A DNA stretch of 64,000 nt from Taxawa tesnikishii (nom. ined.). Taxonomy: Eukaryota; Ascomycota; Dothideomycetes; Dothideales. The notes below the pieces were generated by a model that saw only the letters and a list, made by a program, of their open reading frames with translations, did no database searches and was not told the DNA's origin. Position 1 is the first letter of the stretch. The number at the start of each line of letters is the position of its first letter. Positions 10,799-21,532 of this stretch are shown here, in pieces. The stretch is taken from contig JAPDRO010000007.1 of the NCBI GenBank assembly GCA_030247885.1, forward strand, positions 875,501 through 939,500, given 5' to 3'. A program made the position numbers and the translations under genes.

Positions 10799-12532
10799 AT
10801 GTCACTCAACACAGAGCCCGCTGATCCTGCGGAGCGCAAGCAGCACCATCTCCCGCCCAAGTCCTACGCAGATGCGGCCGAGCAAGGCCTCGACAGTGAC
10901 GGTTCCATAGACGAAGATTCGATCAAGGAATCACCCCTCGGATGCATGCACGAAACAACAGCGAACCAAGACCATTGGGCGAGGTCCTTGATGAAAGCGA
11001 CGAGCATTTGCCTCAACCAGCCTCACCCGTGCCAGCGAGGTTACGAAGACCTGTGCCAGGGAAGTCCTACGCAGATGCTGCATCGGATGGCTCGCCCACG
11101 AGCACCGGAAGCGGAACTTACCTCCGATATTCCGCGGACGGAACGGGCGAGCAGTATGAGGGGCAGGGTATGGATGAGGCGCCGAGAAGTCCTACGAGAG
11201 ATTTCAGGAGGGCACACAAGCGTGTTTCCTCAAAGAACATGAACGGTGACAGGAAGGAGGCGAATGAGGGCGCGCAAACCAAGCTGGTATACGAGAAGTT
11301 TCACAATGGAGATCGTTTGACGAGCGTCAAGCCGTCTGATGACTACGAGCAGAATCTGAGGCAGGACGAAAGAGAGATGCCGCGGGAGCAGGAGAAAGCA
11401 TCGTCGAAAGATGAGCTCGTGAGTGGAAAACGGGCAGGGGCAGGATGGGAAAAATCGGCGTGAGTGCGGTTGGATGGATTGGTTCTTTGGGGCATACTTT
11501 ACTGACGGGGACAACAGCATCCGCTGGGCGCCATTGAACGTGCCGTTGCAGCGTCGTCTGCAGACCGGCATGGTGCTTGCTCACACCCTTAGCATCGCCT
11601 TGTTCCTCGCCGCATTCTTTGTGCTCTGCGCCGTACCGCTCCTTTGGCCGCTTCTGTTACCATACCTTCTCTACGTCCTCTTCTCCAAAGCCGGTACATC
11701 CGGCACTCTTCAGTATCGCTCCGAACGTTTGCGACGCCTTCCAGTGTGGTCTCTGTTCGCATCATACTTCCCGGCACGTCTCCACAGATCGCAGCCCCTG
11801 CCTCCGACGCGCAAATACGTGTTTGGCTATCATCCGCATGGCATTATCAGCCACGGCGCTTTCGCCGCTTTCGCAACAGAGGCGCTGGGTTTCGGCCAAC
11901 TCTTCCCTGGCATCACCAATACGCTCCTCACCCTCGACTCCAACTTCCGCATTCCACTCTACCGCGACTACGCCCTTCGGCTGGGTCTAGCCTCTGTCTC
12001 CCGAGAATCATGCGAAAACCTACTCTCCAAGGGTGGACCCAACGGAGAGGGTATGGGTCGCGCCATTACCATTGTCGTGGGCGGCGCACGCGAGTCTCTG
12101 GATGCACAGCCCGGCGCTCTCCGCCTCGTGCTGAAGCGTCGCAAGGGCTTCATCAAGCTCGCGATCCGCACTGGGGCAGATCTGGTACCCGTGCTCGCGT
12201 TTGGCGAGAACGAGCTGTACGAACAGTTCGACCCGACGGCGCATCCACGCATCCACAAGTTCCAGCTACTGGTCAAGAAATTCATGGGCTTCACAGTGCC
12301 GCTGTTCCACGCCCGAGGCGTCTTCAACTACGACGTGGGCATGATGCCGTACCGTCGACCGTTGAACATCGTCGTGGGCAAGCCCATCATGGTTGAGCGA
12401 CAGGAGAGACCGGACCAGGCGTACGTTGATGAGATTCACGCACAATATGTGCAAGAGCTGAAGAGGATCTGGGATGAGTGGAAGGACGTGTTTGCGAAAC
12501 GGAGGACGGGCGAGCTGGAGATAGTGGAGTAG
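10799..12532 (+). CDS. DGA1: diacylglycerol O-acyltransferase type 2 (frame break in assembly)
   Basis: ER enzyme that makes triacylglycerol from diacylglycerol and acyl-CoA for lipid droplets. Exons 10799-11459 and 11518-12532; the intron has GTGAGT, CTGAC and ACAG. The catalytic part shows two adjacent hydrophobic segments (about residues 250-295), then the YHPHGI active-site motif, LDSNFRIPLYRDY, VVGGARESL and RKGFIKLAIRTGADLVPV. The first 220 residues are a hydrophilic extension in which KSYADAA occurs twice. In that extension the frame breaks once at CCCC 10934-10937; one added base joins IKESPP to RMHARNNSEP and gives 1677 nt (558 residues). The TMs, active site and C terminus are unbroken. 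Confidence 0.92.
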
Positions 12533-12986
12533 GAGCGGGGTTTTTGCAAAGGATGATTCGGTGCTTGACGAATGTTGAGCCGAGCCCTCACCTTAGGATA
12601 TCTCACAGTTCATACCTGCTGTACAAGGAAATGTAACGCTACTCCTGTTCGTGTTCCTCGGCATAGGGTTGAGTAGAGTAAGGTAGAGTCAAGCAGAGTA
12701 GGGCAGGATAGAATATAGAAGGTTGAGCCATTGCGGATGTGGCTGACACGGTCGCGCAGGTTGCGCCAAGCCCGGCCACTCTACGCGCCTTTCGTGATTA
12801 GCGCGGGCGGTTCGCGAAACTGGCGCGTCGCGCCTTCCTCTCATGCACCTTGCAACTTGCACCTTTCTCGTGCATGCACTTTCCCGTCGCAAGCACGACG
12901 CACCTTCTGTTCTTGCGTCAGGAGCATTGTGACTGCCATCCCAATACCTCGCTCCAGTTGCAGCTGCTGTTCCAGTAGAACAATAA
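12533..12986. other. intergenic between DGAT2 and CDC6
   Basis: No gene seen. A degenerate run of GAGTA/AGAGT-like units lies at about 12670-12710. The CDC6 promoter is expected in the second half. Confidence 0.5.
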
Positions 12987-15048
12987 ATGGCCGCTTCCGT
13001 GCTTGGAAAGCGGACACGAGGCGCCGAGTCTGCAGGTACGATCAACAAACGCTTCCCGAGCTTGCTACCTGTGTATATATGTGTGTGTACGTACGTGTGT
13101 ATGCTGACCATGCCACAGGGGTCCAGACTCGTTCCTCGAAGCGTCTTGCAGAGGCTGGCGTGGTGAACGATGAGAACCGCAATCCCTTTGTGACGAGCAG
13201 CCCCAGCACCACCTCAGATAGCAGAACAGAGAAGACGGTCATCATTGGCAATGCTCTGAACAAGGGCGCGCAAAGAACACCCAGGCCTCGGAAGCATCCG
13301 TCTCCTCAGCACAAGGTCGCTGCTTCCCCCAACACCATCAATGCCCACTTCAAGGTCGCCAAACCCTCCGTTGGAGCCCTCGGGCACGGGCACGGGCACG
13401 GGCACGAAAAAGAGAAGGCGCCAGCCGCATCAGCACCGCAAACACCACGACACCGGGACGCGCTTTCCAAGAAGGTCGCCGTCACTCCATCTCACCGCGC
13501 TCGCGTCACCGGCGCTCCATTGACGCCAGCGACACCCAGTACGCCCTCTCGCGCCGGTAGTTCCGTGTACAACCAGGCCCGTCAGATCTTCTCAAGGTGC
13601 ACGAACCCAGACGCTCTTGTGGGGAGAGACGATGAACGCGTAGAACTCTCGGCTTTCGTGTCCGAACGCATCGACTCGGCACTGGGAGGATGCTTGTACA
13701 TTTCGGGACCACCGGGAACAGGGAAGAGCGCGCTTGTTGGCGAGCTCTGCCAGGCATACGCTGCACGTGATGGCCTCGCTTTCTCAACCATCAACTGCAT
13801 GAGCATCCGGAACGCGAAAGACTTTGCCTCCACGCTGGCACAAGACCTTGGCCTCGGCGAGGATGCGGCAGCCGAAACGGACTTCAAGATGCTGCAATCG
13901 TGCTTCCTGGGAGAGAATGGGGAGGTTCGGAAGCACCTTGTCATCCTCGACGAGATTGACCGTCTCGTGGAGCTGGATCTCAAGCTCCTGTACACTCTCT
14001 TCGAATGGTCGATGCAGCCGACCTCCAAGCTCATCCTTATCGGCATCGCCAATGCATTGGACCTCACTGACCGTTTCCTTCCACGGCTGAAGGCTCGCAA
14101 TCTCAAGCCGCATCTTCTGCCATTCATGCCATACACCGGACCGCAAATCGCGGCCATTATTACCTCCAAGCTGAAGGCTCTTGTCCCGGACTCGGCAACG
14201 AACAAAGACCACGTACCGTTCCTGCATCCAGCCGCGATCCTGTTCTGCTCCAAAAAGGTTGCAGCACAGACGGGTGATTTGAGGAAAGCCTTCGACATTT
14301 GCAAAGGGCGATCGATATGGCGGAGCAGGAGGCAAAGACAGAGCAGGCCAGACTCACTCTCCAAGAATCTCCCTCAAAAACACCACTGATGGAGAACATC
14401 AATCTCTCCTCCCCGCCGGTCCAGCGTACACCATCCAAACTTCCACGTCAAGCAAAGCTCGCATCCAGCATCGGCCACCTCACTGTGGAGACAGCACCAC
14501 GGGCGACCATCGCTCACATGGCCAAAGTGACAGCCCTCGTCTTCAGCAACGGCACAAGCCAGCGCCTACAGTCCCTAAACCTGCAACAAAAAGCCGTCCT
14601 CTGCGCCCTCTCCGCGTCCGAGGAACGCCGCCGCGACTCGCCCTCCACCACCACCAACAACAACAACAACAACATGACCGCCACGCCCTCCAAGACGGCC
14701 AACGCCGCACCGACCGTCAAACAGCTCTTCGAAGCCTACACTCTCCTCTGCAAGCGCGAGAACCTGCTCCACCCGCTCACGAGCGTCGAGTTCAGAGACG
14801 TCGTCGCCGGACTGGAGACGCTGTCGCTCGTCTCGCCCGTCGAGGGCAGGAACGGCTCCTTCGCCGTGCCCATCACCCCGACCAAGACGCCCGGCAGGAA
14901 GGCCAGGGCCGGCTTCGCCGTCGGTGCCGCGCCGGGTGACGAGAGGAGATTGGCCAGCTGTGTCGGCTTCAAGGAGTTGGCCGACGGCCTGCAGGGACCG
15001 GGCAGTGAGATTTTGAAGGAGATTTTGGAGGGTGACGCGCTTTTGTAA
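12987..15048 (+). CDS. CDC6: CDC6/Cdc18 replication licensing ATPase (frame break in assembly)
   Basis: AAA+ loader that joins ORC at origins and helps load the MCM helicase in G1. A 49-nt first exon (12987-13035) encodes MAASVLGKRTRGAESA; an intron rich in GT and TA follows; exon 2 is 13119-15048. Seen: Walker A SGPPGTGKSALV, Walker B HLVILDEIDRL, sensor region LIGIANALDLTDRFLPRL, and the winged-helix C terminus. The N terminus is basic and rich in TP/SP sites, as expected of a CDK target, and has a GHGHGHGHE run; a run of six Asn lies in the C-terminal part. After KAFDIC the frame breaks: the expected K/R-AID is one base off at the AAAGGG 14303-14308. One added base gives 1980 nt (659 residues). 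CDC6 and ORC1 are related, but size and lack of a BAH domain favour CDC6. Confidence 0.9.
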
Positions 15049-15686
15049 AGGGTGGGGGTGGAACGGAAGACTGTGTGTGCAAGCCTTGCTTGGGCCTTGA
15101 GTTGTACTGCTGGAGAGCTATGTATCGGTTTGGGGTGGATTCTCTTTCCAAATTTCGGTTTCCGGATGCGGCTGAGATGCGTCAGGTTGGATGGATAGGA
15201 ATGCTCTCTGCTTGCCCCCCCGTCTTTGGACACTGAGATATACCCGTTCAAATGCATACGTTTGCAAAAACCGGTCTAAGATTATAATAGCACGCGGCCC
15301 CCATTGTTTACAACCGTGCGCTTTTAGTAATATCATCGACAATCAGTTTGCCCCCAGAACCTTGGGGGCGGCCGCCATCTCACTTTACAATTCATCCGTT
15401 TCGTCTGTACATGCAGCTAACTTTTTGTCTTTCCATCATGATCTATCAAAAGGAGGAGGCTTCACCCACATGCTTTCATACGAATCATTCCGGTAGTTGG
15501 GGGCATCATCCACCTCACACTCCACATCCCACATCGCGCACCTTCGCCAGCTCCGTATCTTCGTCCTCATCGTTCACTCAACAACCCGCGACTTACTCAC
15601 CCACAGGTGATGCGAACGATTACGGGCAGCATCGTCTTGCCTGCCCTTCAAGACCCCGCCTCGACTAGGGATTGAAGAACGTGCAT
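15049..15686. other. intergenic between convergent CDC6 and C9-methyltransferase
   Basis: The two genes converge here, so the 638 bp should hold both 3' ends. No gene seen. Confidence 0.5.
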
Positions 15687-17409
15687 TTAGGCTTTGTTGG
15701 CGGGGAAGGCGTTCTTCTCCGCCCTCTTGGACGCGGCGAGGGCGCCAGAGAGGTTGTACTGGCTGTCGATGCCCTCGATGCGGTGGGTGGAGTTGATGTT
15801 CTTGACCATGGTGAGCTGCCAGCAGGTAGCGCTTCCCTGGCGGGAGATGATGGTTGAGTAGGCCAGGAAGTACTCCCAGATCTGTTGTTATTGCATTGTT
15901 AGCGTGTGAGTTATACGGATATGGAACAGAAGGTGAAGGGGAAGAAGGGAGAGAGGGATGGTGATGGGGGGGGTGACTTACGCGGAACCATCTCTTGCCG
16001 TACTTGGCCTCGACCTTCTCGCGGTTACCCATCCAGTTGCGGTACCAGCGCCAAAGAGTGGCGCTGTAGTGCACACCGATAGTGTCGACGTGCTTGATCT
16101 CGAATCCAGCGCCCTCGAGCGAATCGATGAAGAAGCCAAGAGGGGTCGATGCGTCGGCGCCGGGGAAGATGTACTTGTTCATGAACAGACCCCAGATGAG
16201 ATCCTCATACTGCCAGGACTTACGGAGACCCGCGATCTGGAGGAAGAACACACCATCATCGTCTAGCATTTCATAGACCTGAGACAGGAAGGAACCGAAG
16301 TGGCGTACACCGACGTGCTCTGCCATCTCAAGACAAGTGATCTTGTGGTAACCACCCTGAGGCACAGGGATGTCGCGGTAGTCCATGCAGAGGATGCGAC
16401 TCTGTTCCTCGGGAACGCCAACACGGCGGAGTCCAGCGTTACCCCAGGCGGTCTGGTTGCGACCGAGCGTGACACCGGTGGTCTGAGCACCGTAATTTGC
16501 ACTCGCGAACTTGGCCAGAGTACCCCAGCCGCATCCTATATCAAGCAGGCGCTCGCCAGCTTTGAGGCCGATCTTCTCACACACAATGGCGAGCTTGTTG
16601 TCCTGCAGCTGCTCCAGCGATTCTTCCGCATTGATATCCGAGATGATACCGGAAGTATAGATCATGCGAGGACCAAGGAACCAGCCGTAGAAGTCGTCGC
16701 CACGGTCATAGTGGTCGCGCACCTGTTCCTCGTCCTGCGACCGAGTGTGCATGATCACCTCGGGCATCATGCCCGTCAGGAAGAACCAGAACAGCGACAG
16801 CGTGAAGCGGAAGTTGGCCCAGTCGTGGCGGTACTCCATGACCTCGAGCGCGTCGCCGTTGAAGTCGACGTCTCCGTCAAAGTACATCTCGTGGAAGGTC
16901 TCCATGGGGATCTTGCTGCGTCCGTGGTACTTTTGACGGTCCGACTCCTTGTGGAAAGTAAGGTAGTGTTCGATCGGTGCACCGGGGTATCTGGCCTTCT
17001 CATTCTTGCGAGGCGTGTAGCCGGAAGCAACGGTCCAGAAAACCATAAGAATTGGAATGGCGCTCAAGAGAGCGAAGAAGACCCATGTCTTGAATCCTCC
17101 ACCAATCTTGTATGTGAAGTAGGCGGGGATCAGGACGAGGAGGGAGATGAGGAGGACATTGTTGAAAGACTCGCTGCCGGCAGCATCTGCTGGGAGAGGG
17201 GCGTTCTTGATCGCCGGGTACTGTCGTGTCGTGTGAGCCCGATAGCTCTCCGATAGCTCTCCGATATACATGTAGATGTGTGGACTTACAGCGGTACTTC
17301 GCACACCGTACTTTCGCGATTCTGGCTCTGGTTTTGCTGCAGGAGGAGTGTCAATGAAGTCGAACGCCTCCTCGATTGGCTTCGAGGCCTCCGGCTTGAT
17401 GTCAGCCAT
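15687..17409 (-). CDS. sphingolipid C9-methyltransferase
   Basis: Fungus-specific SAM-dependent enzyme that adds the C9 methyl group to the sphingadienine base of glucosylceramide; related to cyclopropane fatty acid synthases. Exons 17409-17290, 17220-15982 and 15881-15687 give 517 residues with no break. Seen: two hydrophobic segments near residues 60-110 (NVLLISLLVLIPAYFTYKI; WVFFALLSAIPILMVFWTV) for ER anchoring. The SAM site is LLDIGCGWGTLAKFA, followed by GVTLGRNQTAWG, MDYRDIP and ITCLEMAEHVGVRHF. The last exon (IWEYFLAYSTII... to the C-terminal NKA) is lost if the second intron is read through, which instead gives a Ser/Pro/His-rich false tail. Intron 1 has a tandem 11-bp duplication. 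Confidence 0.92.
17241..17262. repeat. tandem duplication of an 11-bp unit
   Basis: GATAGCTCTCC is repeated twice head to tail, followed by a partial third copy (GATA), inside intron 1 of the C9-methyltransferase gene. Confidence 0.8.
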
Positions 17410-17750
17410 TTCGATATGGACAAAGTATTACACAGTATACAATTGCTGTGTCGCGAAATTTATTATTGTTCGGGAGACGCGATGGTTTTGTGTATCGCCA
17501 AGCCTCTCCTGCATGCGTGTTCTCTCCGCGTTTTGGTGGGCCCTCACCGAAAACCTCATCCTCACCCTACATTCAGGGGTTATACACCGTACTAACCCTC
17601 GTCCCTGCAAATGTCTTATCTCAATTGCTGACGCACGCCGGCTAGCCAAGTACAGCAAGATCAAGTTCGAAACCCCATATCGCCAGAACCATCTGTCCAG
17701 CGCATTCGTTCAGCAAACACCCTTCATCTCACTCCGAGTTGATCCCGCAA
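17410..17750. other. intergenic between C9-methyltransferase and MSH4
   Basis: Upstream of the C9-methyltransferase start and downstream of the MSH4 stop, both on the minus strand. No gene seen. Confidence 0.5.
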
Positions 17751-20495
17751 CTATTGCTTCTCAGTGCCTCCAATTGCAGCTTCCGGCTCAAGCGTCTCCT
17801 CATCCGCCGTCTCTGCCATGTGGTCATCTTGCGGAGCATCGCCTTCGTTCCCTCCTAACTCACTTGCTTCGTCGAACTCCGCCTGCCGAGATTCGGCATC
17901 GATGGCGGTCATTCTGACAATGAACTCCCGTTGCAGTTCCTTGAGCCAGCTTCTCAGCGTTTCGCCCTCCATAGCGCCGTTGTACGCCTGCACCAGCTGC
18001 TCCTTGAGGTTGAGGACGAGCTTTCTTCTTCGTGACTGTACAACCGCCAAGGAGGTCTTCTTACGCTTCTTCATTTGCTGTTCAAGCTTAGTCGCTACCT
18101 TTGTGGCGTGCTCGAGCATGTCAGCTGGCAGAGGCAACACCTTGGCGAGAGCCAGGCCATAATGCTCTTCCGTCTCAACACCCTCCGTAATCTTATAGAG
18201 CATCGTCATGGTGTCCGCTTCGCTCAGATCAACAGCCAGGTGGAGGTTGATCACACCGTTGCGTTCTGACATGATGTTGGCTAGGTCGCGAAAGTGGGTG
18301 GCAAACCATACTAGCGCATGGCTGTCAACCAACGCTTCTGCAATGGCTAGAGCTATCGCCAGTCCATCCCTTGTACTAGTTCCGCGCCCGAGCTGTGATC
18401 GATCAGTGTGCTGCTTTAGAAGGCGTGGGAGGGGATCCAACATGCCTCATCAATAATGACCAGACTGTGTCTGTTGACGTTACGCAGTATGAACGCAATT
18501 TCTCTCATCTCCGCAGCAAAGGTGGAGATGTTGGCTTCTATGCTGTCGTCTGTCGACACCCGTGCAAAGATTTGCCGAACGATTGGCAAGGATGCATACT
18601 GGGCGGGAACAAAACTTCCAATCTGCGCCATGACCGACATGAGCGCAACGGAACGAATGTAGGTGCTTTTGCCGCTCATGTTGCAACCGGTGATGATCTG
18701 GAACCGGTGCTGTTGTGTCGCATATACATCGTTCGGAACGAACTTGGCGGATTGCACCTTCTCTCTGATGGGATGTCGACCGGCTTTTATTGCCAGTGTA
18801 TCTGTCAGCCTAGGTCTTGCATACTCTTGGCTTGTAACCAGCTGAGCGAAGGAGGAAATCATGTCAAGCATGGCAAGTCCCTCACAAATCTTGAAAAGGG
18901 TTGGTATGGAGCCTCTGACATTTTCGATCAATTCTTGTACCGCTTTGCTGCTCATCAGCATGACTTCTTCATGGGCGTTGATTACCCTTCGATTGTGCTT
19001 CATCAGTTCCAGTGTCTGGCACTCGACATTGTTCTTCTTGCGGAAAACGTTGATGAAGACAGGCGGGAGATCTCTCTCCTCAAGCTCGGAAGCAGGTAAC
19101 CGGATGTAGTACTGGCGAGCATTCTCGTACCTGAGATCGAGCGGTAAGTCATGCGTCTCTCCAAGTTCCTCAACGAGTCGACCCAGGTCAGCTGTAGCCT
19201 CTGCGTACGTCTGACGAGCAACATCTAGGAGACCGTTGACGCCAGACTTGACAGCATAAGTACGTTGGTTGCGAAGATCGATCGGTTGCTTAGCATATGT
19301 GACGTCCTCATTGATGACGCTGTCGATGAGCTCCATCACCGGATCCACGTTCTTCGGAGCACAAAGCTGACGGATTTCCTTGAGCATCGCACACTTCGCC
19401 CCGCTCAATGCTTCAAAGACAGGCTTTATGATGACCACAAACTGCTTAAGCATGATAATGTTGTTGATGGATTGCTCGAGATATTGCAACGGGCCTTGGG
19501 TGGGCACCACGATGAGGGCTGTTAGAACTCTGTCAACATCCAGAGATGCTTTGAGTGCTTGCCTTGTAGCAAAGAACATCTCTTCCTTCGTCGTAAGCTC
19601 CTCCAAAGCATCATAGCGTGTGTTCAATGTCGTATGGTCTGTCAAGGGCTGCAGGATGTTGCTGCGAAGGAGTCTGGACCCCATCGGCGTCACCGTTTCG
19701 TTCAAAAGACCGAACAGACAGTCCCTTGATTTTGGATTCTGCAAGTTCTGAATAAGCTCCATTGAATGAGTGGTGGAAACGTCAATCATCATCGAGCCCT
19801 CGGAGGCTTCGTATTTCATCCTCAACGAGTTGAAAGAAAAGGTCCGCATGAGCACCAACTCGATGTATTTCATAGCCTTGAACTAGTTAGCCTTCTGAAT
19901 GCATGTCAGATTGGAAGCTGCACACAGCTGCGAAGCAACAAACTGCGAAATAGTTGCCGCTGATGGAGATTTTGATCGCTTCTCGATCCTCAGGAAGCGC
20001 GAGCTGCTGTATGTAGTCCAAGCCTGTGGTTTCCGCAAAGTATCGACGGTCTACAAGAGACAACTTGCTGTTGATGTCGACCAGGTTCTCTTCGATGATG
20101 GAGAAAAGCTTCGACGTCGGATTCGCCGCCGTGTTGACGATGAGAATGTCCGACGGGCTAAACACCATCAGTTTATGAATGGTGCGGACGTAAGTCTGGC
20201 TGTCCGATATCTGGCTCAGAACAGCTTCACCAGTTTCCAGGTTGACGAACGCAAGGCCGACTGTGGGTGAGACGCCACGAGATTCGCTGACTGCGCAAAC
20301 GATCTGCTGTGCTTCGACACCTAGTATCGAGACAGCAGTTCTGGGCCGAGCTGTTGCATGCCGTTGGCGTCCTGTCTGAGGGCATCCAGGCGTGGTCGTC
20401 GTATCCTCGTACGACGTGTAAGGCAGATAAGACGTTATGCCGGTCGTCGTTGTGTGTGACGCGGAGGAGAACGTCGTCCGGCGACGAGACACCAT
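17751..20495 (-). CDS. MSH4: MSH4, meiotic MutS homologue
   Basis: Works with MSH5 to stabilise meiotic recombination intermediates and promote crossovers. Exons 20495-19926, 19876-18446 and 18392-17751 give 880 residues. Seen: ESRGVSPTVGLAFVNLETGEAVLSQ, the MutS core LQNPKSRDCLFGLLNETVTPMGSRLL, Walker A TGCNMSGKSTYIRS, STDDSIEANISTFAAEM, Walker B SLVIIDE, then LGRGTSTRDGLAIA and TMLYKITEGVETEEHYG. The mismatch-recognition domain I (Phe-x-Glu) is absent, which is normal for MSH4. The second intron (18445-18393) begins GCATGT and ends ACAG. It must be a GC-AG intron, because IIDE|LGRGTS joins only there. The C-terminal 70 residues are acidic. The start at 20495 is the first in-frame Met and is less certain than the core. 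Confidence 0.93.
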
Positions 20496-21532
20496 GTTAT
20501 CGATGGGAAACCGAATTGATGCTCTGCGAATCAGGAAGGACGGAGGAAGAAGCGGAAAAGCTGGGGTTAGAATGTCTGTCTAACCGTTGTGGGCGTTCCT
20601 ACTCTATCGGGAAAGCGCGTCCCTGGCCGTGACCGCATGCCATGTCGTCGGTTGCAGAACGTCGAGATCTTTGGGAAACCACAGCAGGGAGAGGGAGAGT
20701 GATGGTGAGGTCTGCGACATACACCTGCTTACCGCAAGACAAGGCCTAGAGTAGACCGGGTTTCCATGCCTCGATCCGTGACGGTCTGAAACTGATTTGT
20801 AGTATCCTTTGGCATTGCCTTGCATTCCTTCCAGTGGCAGAGGGTTGGGCATGCACACGGCTGAGCCATGGTATCTAATGAGCTGTGATCCGAGAGTTCT
20901 GGACACGGGCCCTCCTCCATCGGCCGTACACAACGCATTTTATATATTGTACGCTTGCGATGTCTCCTTGACCTAGCACACAGCGAGACGCGCAAATGAG
21001 CAATTGTTCCTAACCCAACAGGCAGACCGACAGATAACAATTTGTGCTGGCGAGTATTGGCGGGCTAGAATCGACATCTGGGCTGTCTTCATAAGTTGAA
21101 GTAGCAATTGCACGACAGAAGATAGTTGGGTCCGCTAGACAGATGTCGACGTTGAGTGCTCTTTACATGGCTTACTAATCACCGCACTAGGGCTCACCCT
21201 CTTTGATGATGCCTCAAGGTGTTCTACACATGCACGTTGGCATACAGAAAATGGTTTGTCAGTAGGATACAGAGCCCTGTTTGTGGGCAACTCAGATACG
21301 TTGGTTGCAATACTCTTCGTGGTCTCGAGGTATTGCCTGTCGCGTAGTTGTGAGACATGCCAACACATACGCTCGCAAAAGAGGTCTGTTCAGAAGGAAT
21401 GCATTTGGGGCAGGCTATAGCGTAGTACTACTCTTCTGGAAAGAAAAATCCTGAACGCTTATTCTCTGTCAATCTCGCTGTGGTTTTAGGAACACGTGCT
21501 TTATGCGCTCAGTGCGAGTCCCGTCCACGGGT
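20496..21532. other. intergenic between MSH4 and TPS2, no gene seen
   Basis: About 1 kb. Frames of up to 109 codons occur on both strands, but none has a recognisable domain or good splice context. Should hold the MSH4 promoter and TPS2 3' region. Confidence 0.5.

Noticed and set aside
13070-13110. GT/TA-rich stretch as a regulatory or origin element
   Set aside because: It lies wholly inside the first intron of CDC6 and looks like ordinary simple sequence.
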